Assembly: GCA_012511395.1 (NCBI GenBank)
Contig: JAAZGD010000122.1
Location: forward strand, 1-9,208
Source: Clostridiales bacterium
Lineage (GTDB): Bacteria > Bacillota > Clostridia > Peptostreptococcales > Anaerovoracaceae
Reading direction: 5' to 3'
DNA: 9,208 bases
Positions 6,935 through 9,208 of this stretch are shown here, piece after piece. The translations under genes were made by a program, and so were the position numbers. The notes under the pieces were generated by a model. That model was given only the letters and a program-made list of their open reading frames with translations, was not told the origin of the DNA and ran no database searches. Position 1 is the stretch's first letter. Each line of letters begins with the position of its first letter.

Positions 6935-8209
6935 TTAATTCTCCTTAACTCCTGTTATTGCACCTTCTGCTTCTCCATCCACAAGCCTCAATGTCACCTT
7001 GCTTCCCTGCTTTAAACTTTTTATACTTCTTACGGCTTTTTTGTTCTCATCCAACACTATGGAATAACCTCTCTTCATAATGTTTTTAGGATCCAAATCC
7101 ATAAGAGCCTTGCCTAAAGAAGCAAGTTGGCTTTCTCTATGATATAGAATTGAATTCATTCTTTCATCTATGCTGTCTCTTAACTTATCTACTGTAAGGA
7201 GCCTTTGTGTTACAAGATTTTCAATATCCCTTCTCATTTGCACCCTGGTTGATAAAAGCATATTGCTTTGTGCCTCCGCTTTATTAAAAAGCAGCAGAAT
7301 CAATTCCGAAAAGCTGTTTGCCTTAAGCTTCAAGTTCTTATTATTATATATTTCTTTAATCTCTTTGATAAGATTATTGTGCAAATCTTTTATGTATACA
7401 TTTAGTTCAAAGGAATCAGGCACTGCCAGAATTCCTGCCTCTGTGGGAGTTTTTGCTCTCACATCGGCCACAAAGTCAGCTATGGTAATGTCAGTCTCAT
7501 GACCTACGGCAGAGATAACAGGAATTTTCGAAGCAAATATTGCTCTGGCCAGATCCTCGTTGTTAAAGGCCCACAGATCCTCTATTGACCCTCCCCCTCT
7601 TCCCATTATAATTACATCCGTATCCGGGAATTTCGAATTTACCGAATACAAAGCTTTAATAAGGGAAGAAGGTGCTTGGTCACCCTGAACAAGGCTTGGA
7701 AAAACTCTTATGGTAAGGCCCTTGTTTCTCTTTCTTAAAGTGGAGATAATATCCTCCATGGCAGCTCCCGTGTCAGAGGTTATAACTGCTATTTTTGTGG
7801 AAAAGGGAGGTATTCTTTTCTTAGACTCCTCCTTGAACAGTCCTTCCTTCTCAAGCTTTTCCTTAAGCTTTTCAAACTTTAAAGAAAGGCTGCCTTCTCC
7901 TGCTTCAGTTATTTCCCTCACATTTATGCTGTAGGTGCCGCCCTGCTCATAAACGCTCACCAGGCCTGTCACAAGAATCTCTTCACCCTCTTCAGGTAAT
8001 TTAGAAGCTTTTTTATTGTAATAGCTTGAAAAAAAACAGTTAATCTTGCTTGTTTCGTCCTTCAAGGTGAAGTAAATATGTGAAGATGCGTGAAACTTTA
8101 CGCCTGAGACCTCTCCTTTAACCACCACATCCGAAAGCAGAGGATCCATTATCATAACCCTTCCTATATATCTGTTAAGCTCTGAAACGGATAGGGGCTT
8201 TTGTTCCAT
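6935..8209 (-). CDS. xseA: Exodeoxyribonuclease VII large (catalytic) subunit
   Basis: XseA is the catalytic subunit of exonuclease VII, a metal-independent single-strand nuclease used in repair and recombination. The 424 residues contain an N-terminal OB-fold DNA-binding domain (roughly 5-100, with VVVKGEVSG and HIYFTLKD), the catalytic domain with AVITSDTGAA (141-150), the signature GRGGGSIEDLWAFN (203-216) and SAVGHETD (233-240) followed by TPTEA (254-258), a long coiled-coil region (about 270-370) that carries XseB, and a C-terminal segment with PKNIMKRGYSIV. Length and motifs are normal. ATG 8209 has AGGAG 6 nt upstream. The start overlaps the 3' end of the Kae1-like gene by 46 nt in another frame. 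An eight-T run on the coding strand (8029-8036) encodes part of C58-F59-F60-S61 and is intact in frame here. Confidence 0.97.
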   Translation of the reverse strand: MEQKPLSVSELNRYIGRVMIMDPLLSDVVVKGEVSGVKFHASSHIYFTLKDETSKINCFFSSYYNKKASKLPEEGEEILVTGLVSVYEQGGTYSINVREITEAGEGSLSLKFEKLKEKLEKEGLFKEESKKRIPPFSTKIAVITSDTGAAMEDIISTLRKRNKGLTIRVFPSLVQGDQAPSSLIKALYSVNSKFPDTDVIIMGRGGGSIEDLWAFNNEDLARAIFASKIPVISAVGHETDITIADFVADVRAKTPTEAGILAVPDSFELNVYIKDLHNNLIKEIKEIYNNKNLKLKANSFSELILLLFNKAEAQSNMLLSTRVQMRRDIENLVTQRLLTVDKLRDSIDERMNSILYHRESQLASLGKALMDLDPKNIMKRGYSIVLDENKKAVRSIKSLKQGSKVTLRLVDGEAEGAITGVKEN

Positions 8210-9132
8210 ATAACTCTCCTTCCAAGATATGCTGTCCCCACTGCGTTGTCGGAGGACATTGAGCTGTCTGAAAAGTCAAAATTAACGCCTGTATTATGGG
8301 ATCTTTCATGAATATATTTTCTTAAATAGCTGCTGGCTGAAACACCGCCCGTCATCAAAACATTTCCTATTCCTGTTTCCCTGAAATAGTAGCGGGAAAG
8401 AGAAATAATTGAATCGCCTATTTTATTAAAGACCTCCTTAACAACCTGACCGGGGGAAATATCGCCATTTTTTATAACTCTCTGTATTTGAGTATCAAAG
8501 CCTGATAAATTAACAGCGCCCTCTTTAATATATACTGCTTTCAGGGCTGTAGAGGCTTCTTTTTCCTCTTCCGCCATAAGAGAAAGCTGTTCCCCTGAGG
8601 GAAAGGGTATTCCCATCAGTGTACCCAGCCTGTCAAGAACCTGGCCGTAGGATATATCTTTAGTTCCCCCAAGAAGGGTGATCCCTTCCCTAATTAAGAG
8701 TATTTCCGAAGTACCTCCCGATAGATGAAAAGCCAGAAAATCCTTCTCGTCTGCAAATTTGCTTTTTTCAAAAGCTGCCGCCAGATGACCTTCCTGATGA
8801 GAAAATGACAAGTAAGGGATCCCAAGAACCGAGCTTACAGTCCTGGCAAAAGCTTCACCTGCTTTAAAACAAGGCATATAGGAATCCTCTATAGGTCTTG
8901 GCTTTGTTGAGGCAGAAACAGACAGGAGTTCTTCTTTGATGTTAAGGTCACTGATCCTTTGAAACAACTCCGGCAGATTGGCTAAATGCTGAAAGACTGC
9001 CTCCTGCTGCCTTAGGCCAAGGCTGCCCAAGGGCACAGACAAGGGTTTTCTTAAATCCCTTAATACTTCCCCCTCTTTGTTTACAAGTCCAAGGGATCTT
9101 TTGTAATTGCTGGTGTCAATCCCTAAAAACAA
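8164..9132 (-). CDS. Kae1/TsaD-like ASKHA-fold protein (TsaD paralogue), function unassigned
   Basis: The 322-residue product belongs to the Kae1/TsaD (old name Gcp, peptidase M22) superfamily of ATP-binding metalloproteins, but is not the standard TsaD of tRNA threonylcarbamoyladenosine synthesis. Superfamily features are LGIDTSNY (3-10), the metal site HQEGH (His112, His116), SGGTSE (138-143), TGGVSAS (261-267) and SSDNAVG (293-299), where Asp295 should be the third metal ligand. Differences from TsaD include SGGTSE for SGGHT and a segment PRPIEDSYMPCF (79-89) where TsaD has a glycine-rich loop. I recall such proteins beside xseA in other clostridia, usually labelled peptidase M22 or O-sialoglycoprotein endopeptidase; those labels are unreliable. 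The start is TTG 9132, the only in-frame choice preceding the LGIDTSN strand, with weak GAGAG 8 nt upstream. It abuts the nusB stop codon and overlaps xseA by 46 nt. ATP binding is a family inference; the substrate is unknown. Confidence 0.85.
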   Translation of the reverse strand: MFLGIDTSNYKRSLGLVNKEGEVLRDLRKPLSVPLGSLGLRQQEAVFQHLANLPELFQRISDLNIKEELLSVSASTKPRPIEDSYMPCFKAGEAFARTVSSVLGIPYLSFSHQEGHLAAAFEKSKFADEKDFLAFHLSGGTSEILLIREGITLLGGTKDISYGQVLDRLGTLMGIPFPSGEQLSLMAEEEKEASTALKAVYIKEGAVNLSGFDTQIQRVIKNGDISPGQVVKEVFNKIGDSIISLSRYYFRETGIGNVLMTGGVSASSYLRKYIHERSHNTGVNFDFSDSSMSSDNAVGTAYLGRRVIWNKSPYPFQSLTDI

Positions 9133-9208
9133 TTATACTACTCTCAGCTTCTTTATTATGCCTCCTAAAACGCCGTTTACAAATCTACCGGAATCGTCAG
9201 AGCCATAC
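9133..9208 (-). CDS. nusB: Transcription antitermination factor NusB (C-terminal fragment, 5' end outside the window)
   Basis: Only the last 24 or so codons are present, reading YGSDDSGRFVNGVLGG, then IIKKLRVV and a TAA stop at 9133-9135. The D-D-S-x-x-F-V-N-G-V-L-G pattern is the characteristic final helix of NusB, which binds boxA RNA with ribosomal protein S10 to prevent premature termination, chiefly on rRNA operons. A nusB gene directly upstream of the xseA-xseB-ispA group is the usual clostridial order, which supports the call. The fragment is short, so the identification relies on this helix plus context. Confidence 0.8.
   Translation of the reverse strand, partial: YGSDDSGRFVNGVLGGIIKKLRVV

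Larger units (their letters stand above)
1..9208 (-). other. Long co-directional operon segment: nusB, Kae1-like, xseA, xseB, ispA, dxs, tlyA, aminotransferase, mutS
   Basis: All genes run in one direction. From upstream to downstream the junctions are 0 nt (nusB/Kae1-like), 46-nt overlap (xseA), 1 nt (xseB), 0-6 nt (ispA), 5-nt gap (dxs), 14-50-nt overlap (tlyA), 21 nt (aminotransferase) and 2 nt (mutS). I saw no GC-rich hairpin followed by a T run between genes and no convincing paired -35/-10 boxes, so one transcript with coupled translation is the simplest reading. The promoter must lie beyond 9208 and the terminator beyond position 1. Internal promoters within coding sequence cannot be excluded by eye. 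Confidence 0.75.

Noticed and set aside
8164..9132. Canonical TsaD (tRNA t6A synthesis) or a secreted glycoprotease
   Set aside because: The SGGTSE loop and the PRPIEDSYMPCF segment differ from TsaD, and no tsaB or tsaE is nearby. There is no signal peptide, and the glycoprotease name is a historical misannotation of the superfamily.
9160..9165. Perfect AGGAGG on the minus strand near the end of nusB, as a ribosome binding site for a gene start
   Set aside because: No ATG, GTG or TTG occurs at a usable distance; the next suitable start, TTG 9132, is 27 nt away. The Gly-Gly codons of the NusB C-terminal helix explain the sequence. It could at most be a standby site.
1..9208. Mobile elements, CRISPR arrays, tRNA/rRNA genes, prophage or horizontally acquired islands
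   Set aside because: No transposase or integrase motifs, direct repeats, spacer-repeat pattern or RNA gene signatures were seen; every base is covered by, or within about 20 nt of, a housekeeping-type gene of uniform composition.

Overview
The window looks like a stretch of chromosome from a low-to-moderate-GC, Gram-positive anaerobe of class Clostridia. This rests on gene order (nusB, then xseA-xseB-ispA-dxs-tlyA, the classical clostridial/bacillar arrangement), on AGA/AGG-rich arginine codons, on GTG and TTG starts, and on AGGAG-type ribosome binding sites. I cannot name the genus.

All nine genes lie on the minus strand, so transcription runs from right (9208) to left (1). In order of transcription they are: the 3' tail of nusB (9133-9208); a Kae1/TsaD-like paralogue (8164-9132); xseA (6935-8209); xseB (6739-6933); ispA, a farnesyl diphosphate synthase (5827-6732 or 6738); dxs (3959-5821); tlyA (3166-3972, or to 4005/4008); a class I/II PLP-dependent aminotransferase (1942-3144); and mutS (1-1939), which runs off the left edge just after its Walker A motif. 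Gaps between genes are 0 to 21 nt and several genes overlap. I see no internal terminator or convincing promoter, so this is best read as part of one long, translationally coupled operon. No stretch over 300 bases lacks a gene.

Functionally the cluster mixes isoprenoid precursor synthesis (dxs makes DXP, ispA makes the C15 prenyl diphosphate), DNA repair (exonuclease VII from xseA and xseB, MutS mismatch recognition), RNA and ribosome functions (NusB antitermination, TlyA ribose methylation), and two genes of unassigned substrate (the Kae1-like protein and the aminotransferase). After tlyA, where many clostridia carry nadK-argR-recN, this genome instead has the aminotransferase and mutS.

I found no mobile element, CRISPR array, RNA gene, phage gene or clear sign of horizontal transfer. 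The most notable points are a Gly-Gly replacing the usual Gln-His beside the catalytic glutamate of DXS, the Kae1-like paralogue whose TTG start sits directly and in frame behind the nusB stop codon, and the altered tail of the operon. I do not see an obviously new biological system here; the findings are modest and scored that way.
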